Assembly: GCF_006443685.1 (NCBI RefSeq)
Contig: NZ_VFYP01000002.1
Span: forward strand, 124,001-188,000
Length of the DNA: 64,000 nt
Source of the DNA: Rhizobium glycinendophyticum
GTDB lineage: Bacteria > Pseudomonadota > Alphaproteobacteria > Rhizobiales > Rhizobiaceae
Direction of reading: 5' to 3'
Shown piece by piece: positions 1 to 9,588 of the stretch. The position numbers and the translations under genes are program-made. The first letter of the stretch is position 1. The number at the start of each line of letters is the position of its first letter. The notes under the pieces are model-generated. The model was not told the DNA's origin, did no database searches, and was given only the letters and a program-made list of their open reading frames with translations.

Positions 1-124
1 CAGGGATGGAGAGCACATCACCGGGCGCGATCTCTGCCGGTGCGGTGCAGGCGGTGAGAAGGATCAGCCAGGCGCTCGCGGCCAATCGGATGGTGATGTG
101 ACGTGAGAGGCCGCGCTCAGGCAC
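1..124 (-). CDS. putative lipoprotein, N-terminal part only
   Basis: The frame opens at a GTG at 124 that overlaps the cobT stop codon and runs off the left edge. About 41 codons are visible. They encode a short basic start, a hydrophobic run ([13 protein letters not shown]) and a lipobox-like LTAC at about residues 21-24, followed by an Ala/Pro-rich stretch, so the product is probably an outer-membrane or periplasmic lipoprotein. Overlap with cobT suggests co-translation with the cobaltochelatase genes. In rhizobia a phytase-like esterase is often found beside cobT, but too little is visible to claim that family. Confidence 0.5.
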   Translation of the reverse strand, partial: MPERGLSRHITIRLAASAWLILLTACTAPAEIAPGDVLSIP

Positions 125-2009
125 GCAGGCGCCGCCCGCTGCCACCCGACGCCTTGTCCTCGAACAGCGACGCGAGCTGCTCGGTCATCGCGCCTGCCAG
201 TTCGTCGGCGTCCACAATCGTGACGGCGCGGCGATAATAGCGCGTGACGTCGTGGCCGATGCCGATCGCGAGCAGTTCGATAGGCGAGCGCGTCTCGATC
301 TGGTCGATGACGGCGCGCAGATGGCGTTCCAGATAATTGCCCGGATTGACCGACAGGGTCGAATCGTCGACCGGAGCGCCATCCGAAATCATCATCAGGA
401 TCTTGCGCTGCTCGCGGCGTCCGATCAGGCGGTTATGCGCCCACATCAGCGCTTCCCCGTCGATGTTTTCCTTGAGCAGGCCTTCACGCATCATCAGGCC
501 GAGATTGCGGCGCGACCGGCGCCAGGGGGCATCCGCGGACTTGTAGATGATGTGGCGCAGGTCGTTCAAGCGACCGGGCGCCGGCGGCTTGCCACCCGCC
601 AGCCAAGATTCGCGGCTCTGGCCGCCTTTCCAGGCCTTGGTGGTGAAGCCGAGGATTTCGACCTTGACGCCGCAGCGCTCCAGGGTGCGGGCGAGAATAT
701 CGGCGCAGGAGGCGGCAACCGTGATCGGGCGACCGCGCATCGAGCCGGAATTGTCGATGACCAGCGTCACGACCGTGTCGCGGAACTTCGTGTCTTTCTC
801 CTTCTTGAAGGAGAGCGGCTGCATCGGGTCGATGATCAGGCGCGTGAGGCGCGCCGGGTCGAGATAGCCCTCTTCCAGATCGAAATCCCAGGAGCGGTTC
901 TGCTGCGCCATCAGGCGGCGCTGCAGGCGGTTTGCAAGCCGGCCGACGGCGCCCTGCAGATGGGCGAGCTGCTTGTCGAGGAAGGCACGGAGACGGTCCA
1001 GTTCAGCCTCGTCGCACAGTTCTTCCGCGGTGATTTCCTCGTCAAATTCCTGGGTGAAGATCTTATAGTCGACCTTCTCGTTGAAATCGTCGAAGGGGGT
1101 TGCCGGACGGCGCATTTCGCCGGGCGTCTCGCTATCGTCGTCGCCCTCGTCCGACATCTCCTCTTCGGAGATTTCGGCGCCATCCATCTCGCCGTCGTCG
1201 AGCTGTTCCTGGGAGGCTTCGCTGTCCTCGGCGGGGGCGGAATCCTGGCCGGCTTCTTCCTCGGCGCTTTCCTGCTCCTGCTCGCCGCTGCGCGGCTGTT
1301 CCTCGTCGGTCGACTGGTCGTCTTCGCCCTGCTCTTCCTCGTCGCCCATGTCCTCGGCCATTTCCATGGACGAGAGCATGTGGCGGATCACACGCGAGAA
1401 GGCCTGCTGGTCTTCGATGACGGCAGCGAGATTGTCGAGGTCGCCACCGGCCTTGTCCTCGATGAAGGGGCGCCAGAGATCGAGCACCTTGCCGGCGGTT
1501 TCCGGCGCCTTCTGGCCGGTGAGCTTTTCGCGCACCAGCATGGCGACGGCCTCCCCGATCGGCGCATCCTCCTGGCGGCTGATCGTCGAGAAATTCGCCT
1601 TGGCGTATTTCTCCGTGTTCATCGACTGGATGTTGGAGGCGACGCCCGGCATGCGCAACGAACCGAGCGATTCGACACGCGCCTGTTCGACGGCATCGAA
1701 GATCGCACGGGCATCGGCACCCTGGGGCGCCATGGTCGCATGGACCTTCTGGTCGTGGCAGGCCAGACGCAACGCCATGCTGTCGCCGAGACCCCGGGTC
1801 ACGGCGAGTTCATGCGCGGTCGGGCGCTTGGACAGTTCCGGCAGGCGGATGCGCTCGCCGGCAAGGCCGGGGCGCTCATTGGCGAAGGCGACCTCGACCT
1901 GCGGATCGCCCGCGATCGAGCGCACGCAGCCGGTGATGGCACGGCGCATCGGCTCCATGTCCACCACGCCGCCGGCTTTCGCTTTCGAATTGTCGCCCCG
2001 CACTGCCAT
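117..2009 (-). CDS. cobT: aerobic cobaltochelatase subunit CobT
   Basis: CobT is the large MIDAS-bearing subunit of the ATP-dependent CobN-CobS-CobT complex that inserts cobalt into hydrogenobyrinate a,c-diamide in aerobic cobalamin synthesis. The 630-residue product has a conserved N-terminal domain (about 1-215), a strongly acidic low-complexity linker (about 218-298) and a C-terminal von Willebrand A-like domain whose metal site DNSGS lies at 419-423. Full length for the family. It follows cobS by 12 bp on the same strand and the two form the chaperone ring of the chelatase. CobN is not in this window. The start ATG at 2009 gives the usual rhizobial N-terminus. Confidence 0.95.
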   Translation of the reverse strand: MAVRGDNSKAKAGGVVDMEPMRRAITGCVRSIAGDPQVEVAFANERPGLAGERIRLPELSKRPTAHELAVTRGLGDSMALRLACHDQKVHATMAPQGADARAIFDAVEQARVESLGSLRMPGVASNIQSMNTEKYAKANFSTISRQEDAPIGEAVAMLVREKLTGQKAPETAGKVLDLWRPFIEDKAGGDLDNLAAVIEDQQAFSRVIRHMLSSMEMAEDMGDEEEQGEDDQSTDEEQPRSGEQEQESAEEEAGQDSAPAEDSEASQEQLDDGEMDGAEISEEEMSDEGDDDSETPGEMRRPATPFDDFNEKVDYKIFTQEFDEEITAEELCDEAELDRLRAFLDKQLAHLQGAVGRLANRLQRRLMAQQNRSWDFDLEEGYLDPARLTRLIIDPMQPLSFKKEKDTKFRDTVVTLVIDNSGSMRGRPITVAASCADILARTLERCGVKVEILGFTTKAWKGGQSRESWLAGGKPPAPGRLNDLRHIIYKSADAPWRRSRRNLGLMMREGLLKENIDGEALMWAHNRLIGRREQRKILMMISDGAPVDDSTLSVNPGNYLERHLRAVIDQIETRSPIELLAIGIGHDVTRYYRRAVTIVDADELAGAMTEQLASLFEDKASGGSGRRLRA

Positions 2010-2021
2010 GCTGTTCAGTCC

Positions 2022-3014
2022 TTATGCGCCAAGCACGATATTGGCCGCACTTTCCTTGAGTTCTACGCCGAAGGCGCGCTGATACTGCTCGGCCACCAGC
2101 GTACGCTCGAGCTCGTCGCACTTGTTGAGGAAGGTGACCCGGAAGGCGAAGGCAACATCCCCGAAGATCTCGGCATTTTCGGCCCAGGTGATGACGGTAC
2201 GCGGGCTCATGACGGTCGAGAGGTCACCGTTGATGAAGGCGGCGCGGGTCAGGTCGGCAAGGCGGACCATGCGCGAGACCGTGTCGCGGCCTTCGGCCGT
2301 TGCGCCGAAGCTCTTCACCTTGGCCGAGACGATATCGACTTCCTTGTCATGCGGCAGGTAGTTCAGCGTCGTGACGATCGACCAGCGGTCCATCTGCGCC
2401 TGGTTGATCTGCTGCGTGCCGTGATAGAGGCCGGTCGTGTCGCCGAGGCCAACGGTGTTGGCGGTCGCAAACAGGCGGAACGCGGGATGAGGACGGATGA
2501 CGCGGCTCTGGTCGAGAAGCGTCAGGCGGCCGGAGGATTCCAGCACGCGCTGGATGACGAACATCACGTCCGGGCGGCCGGCATCGTATTCGTCGAAGAC
2601 GAGCGCGACATTGTGCTGGTAGGCCCAGGGCAGGATACCGTCCTTGAATTCGGTGATCTGCTTGCCGTCTTTCAGGACGATGGCGTCCTTGCCGACGAGA
2701 TCGATACGGCTGACATGGCTGTCGAGGTTGACGCGCACGCAGGGCCAGTTGAGGCGGGCGGCCACCTGCTCGATATGGGTCGATTTGCCGGTACCGTGGA
2801 AGCCGGAGACCATGACGCGACGATTGTGGGCAAAGCCGGCGAGAATGGCGAGCGTGGTTTCGCGATCGAAAAGATAGTCCGGATCGAGGTCCGGCACATA
2901 GGCATCGCCCTTGGAATAAGCGGGCACCCGAATATCGCTGTCGATACCAAAGACCTCACGCACCGACACGGTGGTGTCGGGGAGATTGGTAATATCAAGA
3001 TCCATTTTGCTCAT
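2022..3014 (-). CDS. cobS: aerobic cobaltochelatase subunit CobS
   Basis: CobS is the AAA+ ATPase (MoxR-like) subunit of cobaltochelatase that works with CobT. From the chosen start the product is 330 residues with Walker [10 protein letters not shown] at 71-79 and Walker [10 protein letters not shown] at about 136-144. The frame is open further upstream, but the ATG at 3014 has a clear GGAGAAACG ribosome site and gives the family's usual length. It lies between a J-domain gene and cobT on the same strand, so the three are probably co-transcribed. Confidence 0.95.
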   Translation of the reverse strand: MSKMDLDITNLPDTTVSVREVFGIDSDIRVPAYSKGDAYVPDLDPDYLFDRETTLAILAGFAHNRRVMVSGFHGTGKSTHIEQVAARLNWPCVRVNLDSHVSRIDLVGKDAIVLKDGKQITEFKDGILPWAYQHNVALVFDEYDAGRPDVMFVIQRVLESSGRLTLLDQSRVIRPHPAFRLFATANTVGLGDTTGLYHGTQQINQAQMDRWSIVTTLNYLPHDKEVDIVSAKVKSFGATAEGRDTVSRMVRLADLTRAAFINGDLSTVMSPRTVITWAENAEIFGDVAFAFRVTFLNKCDELERTLVAEQYQRAFGVELKESAANIVLGA

Positions 3015-3074
3015 CGTTTCTCCATGCCGGGCGCCACCGACCGGCCGCATGTCATCGCTGCTTGTGTGTTCGGA

Positions 3075-3701
3075 TTAACAGAAACCGGCCTGCTTTAACA
3101 ATTTGTACGCTTCAATGACAGCGCGAAAACGCTCTTCGGAAGCCCTGTCTCCGCCATTTGCGTCGGGATGGTGTTTTTTTACAAGCTCCTTGTACCGGGT
3201 CTTGATGTCGGTCGGTGTGGCGCTGACGGTAAGTCCAAGCGTATCCAGTGCTTTTGCTTCGAGCGTCTTGAGTTTTCGATCCGCCGCCTGATAGCGCGAG
3301 GCACCGCCCCGGCCCTGCTGCACGAAGCCGAAGGGATCCTTGATGCGCGCCTGTGACGCAGCCGAGCCGGAGCGCATGGTGGAATGGATCGGGCTGGATT
3401 TCGCGGCCTTGTTCACCCCGACCGTCCATGTCGGCCGATGGCCGGTGATCGCCTCCTTCTGGTAGCGCGCGATCTCGCTGTCGGACAGGCCGGAGAAGTA
3501 GTTGTAGCCCTTGTTGTATTCCTTCACATGTTCGAAGCAGAACAGGAAGAACTGCCCCTCCGCATGCCGACCCACGGGCGCGCGATGGGCACCCGGCTCG
3601 TTGCAGCCGTCCCATTGGCAGGTTGGATTGGATTGTTCCGGCTCCGCCGCACGCCGACGTTTGGTGCGGATCGGATCGAAGTATTTCGAGTCGAGTTTCA
3701 T
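3075..3701 (-). CDS. J-domain (DnaJ-like) protein
   Basis: A 208-residue protein with a C-terminal J domain (about 150-208) that keeps the diagnostic HPD tripeptide (KKHHPDANGG) needed to stimulate Hsp70. The N-terminal part has paired Cys and His residues (CQWDGC, FCFEHV) that could bind a metal. There is no Gly/Phe region or DnaJ zinc finger, so it is a specialised type C co-chaperone rather than DnaJ itself. It sits 60 bp upstream of cobS in the same direction; a role in chelatase assembly is only an inference. The ATG at 3701 faces bolA across about 100 bp. Confidence 0.85.
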   Translation of the reverse strand: MKLDSKYFDPIRTKRRRAAEPEQSNPTCQWDGCNEPGAHRAPVGRHAEGQFFLFCFEHVKEYNKGYNYFSGLSDSEIARYQKEAITGHRPTWTVGVNKAAKSSPIHSTMRSGSAASQARIKDPFGFVQQGRGGASRYQAADRKLKTLEAKALDTLGLTVSATPTDIKTRYKELVKKHHPDANGGDRASEERFRAVIEAYKLLKQAGFC

Positions 3702-3805
3702 GCGCTAATTATGGGGCGCGGGCGAGGGCCCGACAAGAATTGACAAACGGGAATGTTGAGCGCTTTGTGGGGCTTTATCCGAAGCAGTGCCAGGGAGTAT
3801 GGGCT

Positions 3806-4087
3806 ATGTCGTTGCGCGAGCGGATCGAGGCGAAACTCACCGAGACCTTCGCGCCGGAACGGCTCGTGGTGATCGATGAAAGCGCCCACCACGCCGGCCA
3901 CCAGCCCGACATCACCGGTACCGGCGAGACGCATATGCGCGTCAGGATCGTGGCGAATGCCTTTGCCGGCATGACGCGGCTTGCGCGTCACCGGGCCGTG
4001 AACGATCTGCTGAAGCCGGAAATCGACGCGGGCCTGCACGCGCTAGCCATCGAGCCGGCGGCACCGGGCGAAGCGACCCGCTGGTAA
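3806..4087 (+). CDS. bolA: BolA family protein
   Basis: A 93-residue BolA-like protein with the class II KH-type fold signature: an N-terminal helix (RERIEAKLTETFAP), the HHAGH segment, THMRVRIV, and the FAGMTRLARHRAVNDLL helix with its conserved RxxxV pattern. BolA proteins partner monothiol glutaredoxins in iron-sulfur and iron regulation and can affect cell shape. The start ATG at 3806 is preceded by GGGAG at a suitable distance; the frame is open upstream but unsupported. Divergent from the J-domain gene and convergent with the CNNM/CBS gene. Confidence 0.85.
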   Translation: MSLRERIEAKLTETFAPERLVVIDESAHHAGHQPDITGTGETHMRVRIVANAFAGMTRLARHRAVNDLLKPEIDAGLHALAIEPAAPGEATRW

Positions 4088-4099
4088 GGCAGGCGCCTA

Positions 4100-5410
4100 T
4101 CAGGCCGGGGTTTCCGTCGTTTCAATCGGCCGGATGCGCAGCCGGGTGATGCGGTTCTTTTCCCGCTTAAGCACGATGAAACGCTTGCCGTAGAAGGTAA
4201 ACGCCTGGCGCTCTTCAGGGATCGTCTTGGATTCGTGAATGACGAGGCCGGCGATCGTGGTTGCCTCTTCGTCGGGCAACTGCCAGTCCATGGCCCGGTT
4301 TAGATCGCGGATCGGCACGCCGCCATCGACCACGATAGAGCCGTCGCTGTCCTGTCGCACGCCCTGGATTTCGAGATCGTGTTCGTCGGAGATATCGCCA
4401 ACGATCTCTTCGAGGATGTCTTCGAGCGTCACGACACCCTGCACTTCGCCATACTCGTCGACGACGACGGCAAAATGCGTCTTGCGGCGCAGGAAGGCGT
4501 TGAGCTGGTCCTTGAGATTGGTGGTGTCGGGCACGAACCACGGCTTCTGGGCGATCTTGACAATGTCGATGTCCTGCGGCTCGACATTGGGTTCGGCCAG
4601 CGCCCGGATCAGGTCCTTGGCGTGGATGACGCCGATGATGTTGTCGGTCGCACCGCGCCAGACAGGCATGCGCGTATAGGGGCTTTCGAGAATGGTGCGA
4701 ATTGCGACCTCGGGCGGCTCGTCGGCATTGACCGCCCGCATGGCCGTGCGGTGGATCATGATGTCGGAGACTTCGAGTTCACCGAGATCCAGTACCCCGC
4801 CCAGGCGGTCGCGATCGGCCTTGACCACACCGCCCTCTCTGTGGAGCAAGGCCACCGCGCCACGCAGCTCCTCATGAGCCGATAGCATCGAGGCCTCGCC
4901 GGAGATCGACACGCCGAAGATGCCGAGCAGCTTGCGCACGATCCAGTTGACCACGCTCGACAGCGGTCCGACGATCGCCACGTAAGGCCTGACGACAGGC
5001 GCGACGAACAGGGCGAACCTCTCGGGCGTCGAGATGGCCCAGCTCTTTGGCAGGACTTCCGAGAAGATGACGAGCAGGACTGTCATCAATATTGTGGCGA
5101 TCGCCACGCCGGAATCGCCCAGCAGGCCGAGGAACAGACTGGTGGTGAGCGAGGACGCGAGGATGTTGACGAGGTTGTTGCCGATCAGCAGCGCCCCGAT
5201 CAGCCGGTCGCGCCGTTCGATCAGCGAATTGACCAAGCCGGCGCGCGTATCTCCATTGACCTCAAGCCCGTGCATGCGGGCCCGGGATGTGGCGGTAAGG
5301 GCCGTCTCGGCACCGGAAAAGAAGGCGGAGGCACAGATCAGCCCCAGGATGGCGAGAAGCGTTAGCCAGTAATCCGACAGGTTCGATAGAAAGGTCTGGA
5401 TCTCCATCAT
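4100..5410 (-). CDS. CNNM/CBS-domain membrane protein (HlyC/CorC/TlyC family)
   Basis: A 436-residue inner-membrane protein with the usual family order: a DUF21/CNNM transmembrane domain (about 1-190, hydrophobic helices with FFSGAETALTA near residue 30), a pair of CBS domains (about 205-335, including the acidic EYGEVQGVVTLEDILEEIVG stretch) and a C-terminal CorC_HlyC domain. Members are proposed Mg2+/Co2+ efflux or sensing proteins; older annotation calls them hemolysins, which is not supported here. The start overlaps the aroB stop by ATGA, so it is translationally coupled to aroKB. A second in-frame ATG at 5407 is possible. Confidence 0.9.
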   Translation of the reverse strand: MMEIQTFLSNLSDYWLTLLAILGLICASAFFSGAETALTATSRARMHGLEVNGDTRAGLVNSLIERRDRLIGALLIGNNLVNILASSLTTSLFLGLLGDSGVAIATILMTVLLVIFSEVLPKSWAISTPERFALFVAPVVRPYVAIVGPLSSVVNWIVRKLLGIFGVSISGEASMLSAHEELRGAVALLHREGGVVKADRDRLGGVLDLGELEVSDIMIHRTAMRAVNADEPPEVAIRTILESPYTRMPVWRGATDNIIGVIHAKDLIRALAEPNVEPQDIDIVKIAQKPWFVPDTTNLKDQLNAFLRRKTHFAVVVDEYGEVQGVVTLEDILEEIVGDISDEHDLEIQGVRQDSDGSIVVDGGVPIRDLNRAMDWQLPDEEATTIAGLVIHESKTIPEERQAFTFYGKRFIVLKREKNRITRLRIRPIETTETPA

Positions 5411-6534
5411 GACGTCCGCATCTCCTCGATGAAGCGCTCGACTTCCGAGGCCGGCACGTCGTCGGCGACGAAGGATTCTCCGAGGCCACGGGTGAGGATG
5501 AAGGTGAGCTTGCCACCCTTGACCTTCTTGTCCTGGGCGATGGCATCCATCAACACCTCGGTCGGCGGCAGCTCGCCGGGGATCTCCGACATGCGGGTGG
5601 GCAGGCCGACGGCGCGCAGATGCGCCTCGACACGATCGGCGAGATCGGGGCTCGCCAGATTCATCCGGGCCGAGAAGCGATGGGCGAGCACCATGCCGAT
5701 CGACACCCCTTCGCCATGCACGAGACGGCTGCTGTCATACTTCGTTGCGGCTTCCAGCGCATGGCCGAAGGTATGGCCGAGATTGAGCAGGGCGCGGCGA
5801 CCGTTTTCCCGCTCGTCGGCGGCCACCACATCGGCCTTGGCCTGACAGGAGACGGCGATCGCCTCGATGCGGGCGGCACCGCCGGCAAAGACGTCGCGCC
5901 AGTTCTTCTCCAGCCATTCGAAGAAATCGGGTTTGTCTATCAGGCCGTATTTCGCGACCTCGGCATAACCGGCGCGGAATTCGCGCTCGGACAGGGTGTC
6001 CAGTACGTCGGTATCGGCGAGCACCAGATCGGGCTGATTGAAGATGCCGATCAGGTTCTTGCCCTGGCGGGCATTGATGCCGGTTTTGCCGCCGACGGAG
6101 CTGTCGACCTGGGAGAGGAGCGAGGTCGGGATCTGCACGAAACGCACGCCGCGCCGCACGATGCCGGCGGCAAAGCCGGTGAGGTCCCCGATGACGCCGC
6201 CACCCAGCGCGATCACGGTGTCGTTGCGCTCGATCCGCGCTTCCAAGAGCACGTCGCAGACATTGGTGAGGCTGTCGAAGCTCTTGGTCTTCTCGCCGGC
6301 CGGAAGCGTGACGGAAACTGCTTCGATGCCGTCGGTCTGCAGGCTGTCCATCAGACCATCGAGGTAGCGCGCGCCGACATTCTCGTCGGTGACGATGGCG
6401 GCGCGGCGACCCTTGATGCGGCTCGTGATCTCGCCACCGGCTCGCGCCATCAGGCCCGGCCCGATCAGGATGTCATAGGAGCGATCGCCCAGCGGCACAT
6501 GCACCAGGCGTTCCGAGGTTTCGAGCTTGGTCAT
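5407..6534 (-). CDS. aroB: 3-dehydroquinate synthase
   Basis: AroB converts DAHP to 3-dehydroquinate, the second step of the shikimate pathway, in the cytoplasm using NAD+ and Zn2+/Co2+. The 375-residue product has the glycine-rich NAD-binding segment ALGGGVIGDLTGFAA, the VGGKTGIN motif, and metal-ligand histidines in LNLGHTFGHALE and VHGEGV. Full length. It overlaps aroK upstream and the CNNM/CBS gene downstream by 4 bp each, a standard rhizobial aroK-aroB order. Confidence 0.96.
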   Translation of the reverse strand: MTKLETSERLVHVPLGDRSYDILIGPGLMARAGGEITSRIKGRRAAIVTDENVGARYLDGLMDSLQTDGIEAVSVTLPAGEKTKSFDSLTNVCDVLLEARIERNDTVIALGGGVIGDLTGFAAGIVRRGVRFVQIPTSLLSQVDSSVGGKTGINARQGKNLIGIFNQPDLVLADTDVLDTLSEREFRAGYAEVAKYGLIDKPDFFEWLEKNWRDVFAGGAARIEAIAVSCQAKADVVAADERENGRRALLNLGHTFGHALEAATKYDSSRLVHGEGVSIGMVLAHRFSARMNLASPDLADRVEAHLRAVGLPTRMSEIPGELPPTEVLMDAIAQDKKVKGGKLTFILTRGLGESFVADDVPASEVERFIEEMRTS

Positions 6535-7124
6535 TTCCGTTCGTCCTTACCGATATGATCAATGACAGCGGCAAGCACTTCGCCGGCAATCACCTCCTTG
6601 CGCTCATCCCTCGACTGCACGGTGATATCCGCCAGTGCATAAATGGGATACCGCTTGTCCATCAGATCCTTGAGAGTCTGCTTGGGATTTTCCGTTTTGA
6701 GCAACGGCCGGTTATCCCGCTTGTTGACGCGTTCCCACAGCACTTCGAGATCCGCATTCAGCCAGACGGACAGGCCACCGCTGCGTTCGATCTGCTTGCG
6801 GGTCTTGTCGTTGATGAAGGCACCGCCACCGGTCGACACGACGCGCGGACCGGAACGCATCAGCCGCTTGATGACCCGCGTTTCCAGCGCCCGGAACTCC
6901 TCTTCGCCATAGGCAGCGAAGAGTTCGGGGATAGTCATGCGCGAGACGCGCTCAATCTCGGTATCGGTGTCGATGAAGGGAAGCCCGAGCTGCTGGGCGA
7001 CGATCCGCCCAATCGCCGACTTGCCGGCCCCCATCAACCCGACGAGAACCAGATTGCGGCGACCAAGCGCTGCCTTGGCGCGCTCACCGGGCGAGGGAGC
7101 TAGGTGAAAGATCGTATCGGTCAT
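6531..7124 (-). CDS. aroK: shikimate kinase
   Basis: Shikimate kinase phosphorylates shikimate with ATP in the aromatic amino acid pathway. From the chosen ATG the product is 197 residues with the P-loop GLMGAGKS at 29-36, the DTD segment, FRALETRV and the lid region. A TTG at 7178 extends the frame by 18 residues, but the ATG at 7124 gives a normal family length; its ribosome site is weak (AGG), so the start is not certain. First gene of the aroK-aroB-CNNM/CBS operon. Confidence 0.93.
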   Translation of the reverse strand: MTDTIFHLAPSPGERAKAALGRRNLVLVGLMGAGKSAIGRIVAQQLGLPFIDTDTEIERVSRMTIPELFAAYGEEEFRALETRVIKRLMRSGPRVVSTGGGAFINDKTRKQIERSGGLSVWLNADLEVLWERVNKRDNRPLLKTENPKQTLKDLMDKRYPIYALADITVQSRDERKEVIAGEVLAAVIDHIGKDERK

Positions 7125-7295
7125 CGGCCTGTTCGCAACTGTTTCATGACCTATTGACAAATAGGGGGCAAGCGTCAAGCCGTAGGCCGCAAACGGGCCA
7201 CGCTGTCCCGTCCTTGCATCTCCGAGGATAGATCTTGCCTTGCATCTTGGTGGCGCTTCTCCCTATCTAGACAAACTGAACCTCAAGGACTGCCG

Positions 7296-7445
7296 ATGCC
7301 AACCCTCTTCCGGTTCCTCTTCTTCTGCGCGACGATCGTCGGCATCGCCTATTTTACGATGTGGTCCTTTGCCGTCTTTGTCGAGCCGAGGGAACGGGAT
7401 GTTACGGTGCGCATTCCCTCCGAACGAATCAACCCCGTCGAATAG
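7296..7445 (+). CDS. 49-residue single-span membrane protein
   Basis: A short ORF from ATG 7296 to TAG 7445 encodes a basic start (MPTLFR), one strongly hydrophobic helix (about residues 6-29, [17 protein letters not shown]) and a charged cytosolic or periplasmic tail ending in RINPVE. It lies 17 bp before the xerD start on the same strand. I do not recognise a functional family. The membrane-helix pattern and tight placement make it a credible gene; conservation in other rhizobia upstream of xerD would confirm it. Confidence 0.65.
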   Translation: MPTLFRFLFFCATIVGIAYFTMWSFAVFVEPRERDVTVRIPSERINPVE

Positions 7446-7462
7446 CCAGAAAGGAGAAAGGC

Positions 7463-8404
7463 GTGTCGGATCTGAGCGGCGCTCGCGTGGACGCCTTTCT
7501 AGAAATGCTAAGCGCCGAACGGGGCGCGGCCACCAACACGCTTCTGTCCTATGAGCGCGATCTCGAAGATCTTGCCTCGTTCCTGTCCGTGCGAAAGGTA
7601 TCGATCGGAAACGCCAGCCGTGACGACCTCGTCGCCTATCTTGCCGACCTTTCCCGCCGCGGCTTCCAGCCGACTTCGCAGGCAAGACGGCTCTCGGCCA
7701 TGCGGCAGTTCTACAAGTTTCTCTATGCGGAGAACCTGCGCGGCGACGACCCGACGGCAATTCTCGATGCGCCGAAAAAGGCGCGGTCCCTGCCGAAGAT
7801 CCTGACCGTCGAGGATGTCGGGGGCATGCTGACACTGGCTGAGGAAGAGAGCCGAATGGAGGGTCCCGACCAGCCGCAACGCATTCGCCGGCTGGCGCTT
7901 CTGGAACTGCTCTATGCGACTGGTATGCGGGTGAGCGAACTCGTGTCGCTGCCCGCAAAGGTCCTGACCCAGGAGGGACGTTTCCTGGTGGTGAAGGGCA
8001 AGGGCAACAAGGAACGGCTGGTGCCGCTCTCCAGAACGGCCATCGAGGCGCTGGCGCGATACGGCGCGATCCGTGCGGAAAATCCGGTTCATGCCGCAAG
8101 CCCCTTCCTCTTTCCGGCCGCCTCGAAAGAAGGTCACCTGCCGCGACAGGTCTTTGCCCGCGAGTTAAAGGATCTCGCGATCCGGGCCGGATTGTCTGCC
8201 GATGCCGTGTCTCCGCACGTGCTGCGCCACGCCTTTGCCAGCCATCTTCTCGGCAATGGCGCCGACCTGCGCGTGGTGCAGGAACTGCTGGGCCACAGCG
8301 ACATTTCCACGACACAAATCTATACGCATGTGCTGGATGAGCGGCTGCAGCAACTGGTGCAAACACATCACCCCCTTGCAAAACAGGCCAAAAACCCCGA
8401 TTAG
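7463..8404 (+). CDS. xerD: tyrosine recombinase XerD
   Basis: XerD, with XerC, resolves chromosome dimers at dif. The 313-residue product has an N-terminal SAM-like core-binding domain (about 5-95) and a catalytic domain with R156 (GMRVSEL), H252 and R255 (HVLRHAF), H278 (LLGHSDI) and nucleophile Y287 (TQIYTHV). The GTG start at 7463 is preceded by AAGGAG at 7451-7456; longer upstream reading has no such signal. It is a housekeeping recombinase, distinct from the phage integrase at 24,772. Confidence 0.93.
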   Translation: MSDLSGARVDAFLEMLSAERGAATNTLLSYERDLEDLASFLSVRKVSIGNASRDDLVAYLADLSRRGFQPTSQARRLSAMRQFYKFLYAENLRGDDPTAILDAPKKARSLPKILTVEDVGGMLTLAEEESRMEGPDQPQRIRRLALLELLYATGMRVSELVSLPAKVLTQEGRFLVVKGKGNKERLVPLSRTAIEALARYGAIRAENPVHAASPFLFPAASKEGHLPRQVFARELKDLAIRAGLSADAVSPHVLRHAFASHLLGNGADLRVVQELLGHSDISTTQIYTHVLDERLQQLVQTHHPLAKQAKNPD

Positions 8405-8467
8405 GACCGGCAAAGCCGGTTCCTGCGGGCAGCGCGCCCGAAGGGACGAACGATCGGAACGGAGTTC

Positions 8468-9421
8468 ATGCACAATTATCTCGACTTCGAAAAACCCATC
8501 TCCGACCTCGAGGCCAAGATCCGCGAACTGAAGAAGATCGCGGAAGAGGACGAGAGCATCGACACCTCGGAAGAGATCAGCCGGCTGGAAAGCCGCGTCG
8601 ACGAGGCGATGGTGGAGATCTATTCGAAGCTGAACGCCTGGCAGAAGACGCAGGTCGCGCGCCATCCGCAGCGCCCGCATTTCGTCGATTACGCGGAAGC
8701 CCTCTTCACCGAATTCACACCGCTGGCCGGTGACCGCAAGTTTGCCGAAGACGCCGCGATCCAGGCCGGTCTCGCCCGCTTCCGTGGCCAGCCGGTCGCC
8801 GTCATCGGCCAGGAAAAGGGTAACGACACCAAGTCGCGCATCAAGCACAATTTCGGTAGCCCGCGTCCGGAAGGCTATCGCAAGGCGATCCGCGTCATGG
8901 AAATGGCCGACCGTTTTGGCCTGCCGGTGATCTCGCTGATCGACACGGCAGGCGCCTATCCGGGCGTCGGCGCCGAGGAACGCGGCCAGGCGGAAGCCAT
9001 CGCCCGCTCGACCGAAATGTGCTTAGGCCTGAAGGTTCCAATGATCTCCGTCGTCATCGGCGAAGGCGGCTCCGGCGGCGCGATCGCGATTGCCACGGGC
9101 AACCGCGTCTACATGCTGGAGCATGCGATCTACTCGGTCATCTCTCCGGAAGGGGCAGCCTCTATTCTCTGGCGTGACTCGACCCGCGCCAAGGAAGCGG
9201 CAACCAACATGAAGATCACGGCGGAGGATCTCAAGGGCTTCGGCATCATCGACGGCATCATTCCCGAGCCCGTCGGCGGCGCCCATCGCGCCCCCGAAAA
9301 GGTGATCAACGCCACCGGCGACGTCATCTTCACGGCGCTGAATGAACTCTCCACACAATCGGGCGACAAGCTGCGCAGCGACCGTCGGCAGAAATTCCTC
9401 GATATCGGCCGAAATCTCTGA
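8468..9421 (+). CDS. accA: acetyl-CoA carboxylase carboxyltransferase subunit alpha
   Basis: AccA forms, with AccD, the carboxyltransferase that makes malonyl-CoA for fatty acid synthesis. The 317-residue product begins with the family's MHNYLDFEKPI segment and contains the oxyanion-hole glycine stretches (IDTAGAYPGVGAEERGQ and GEGGSGGAIAI) and the SPEGAASILW motif. Full length, with no zinc ribbon, as expected for the alpha subunit. It starts 63 bp after xerD. Confidence 0.97.
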   Translation: MHNYLDFEKPISDLEAKIRELKKIAEEDESIDTSEEISRLESRVDEAMVEIYSKLNAWQKTQVARHPQRPHFVDYAEALFTEFTPLAGDRKFAEDAAIQAGLARFRGQPVAVIGQEKGNDTKSRIKHNFGSPRPEGYRKAIRVMEMADRFGLPVISLIDTAGAYPGVGAEERGQAEAIARSTEMCLGLKVPMISVVIGEGGSGGAIAIATGNRVYMLEHAIYSVISPEGAASILWRDSTRAKEAATNMKITAEDLKGFGIIDGIIPEPVGGAHRAPEKVINATGDVIFTALNELSTQSGDKLRSDRRQKFLDIGRNL

Positions 9422-9440
9422 CACTGCAGGCTATTTGCCA

Positions 9441-9482
9441 TCACTCCGCCGTTTTGCCGCCATAGCGGCAGAAGGCGGGTGA
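9441..9482 (+). terminator. long stem-loop downstream of accA
   Basis: The 20 bp after the accA stop are followed by a nearly continuous hairpin: outer TCAC/GTGA, middle CCGCC/GGCGG and inner TGCCGC-CATA-GCGGCA arms with small bulges. There is no T-run after it, so it could be a 3' mRNA-stabilising structure or a weak terminator. Confidence 0.4.
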
Positions 9483-9501
9483 GGCCTACCGGTTTCCGGT
9501 G

Positions 9502-9533
9502 GTTTATAATTTGTGAAGAAAGACATTATAAAC
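9502..9533. repeat. 9-bp inverted repeat upstream of the L,D-transpeptidase
   Basis: GTTTATAAT (9502-9510) and ATTATAAAC (9525-9533) are exact inverted copies separated by 14 bp in an AT-rich island, ending 55 bp before the next start codon. The layout suits a dimeric regulator site or a promoter -10 region; no known operator was recognised. Confidence 0.45.
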
Positions 9534-9588
9534 TATTGATCCCGGGCTCCTTGAGCCTGTCTATCAGTTCTGGAAAGAGCGTTTGCGC

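Noticed and set aside
252..3098. A 948-codon open frame on the plus strand opposite cobT and cobS
   Set aside because: It mirrors real minus-strand genes; composition is rich in Arg, His, Gly and Val with no domain, a normal effect of high-GC codon bias.
4100..5410. Hemolysin annotation for the CNNM/CBS protein
   Set aside because: The DUF21-CBS-CorC_HlyC architecture is that of ion transport or sensing proteins; there is no toxin feature.
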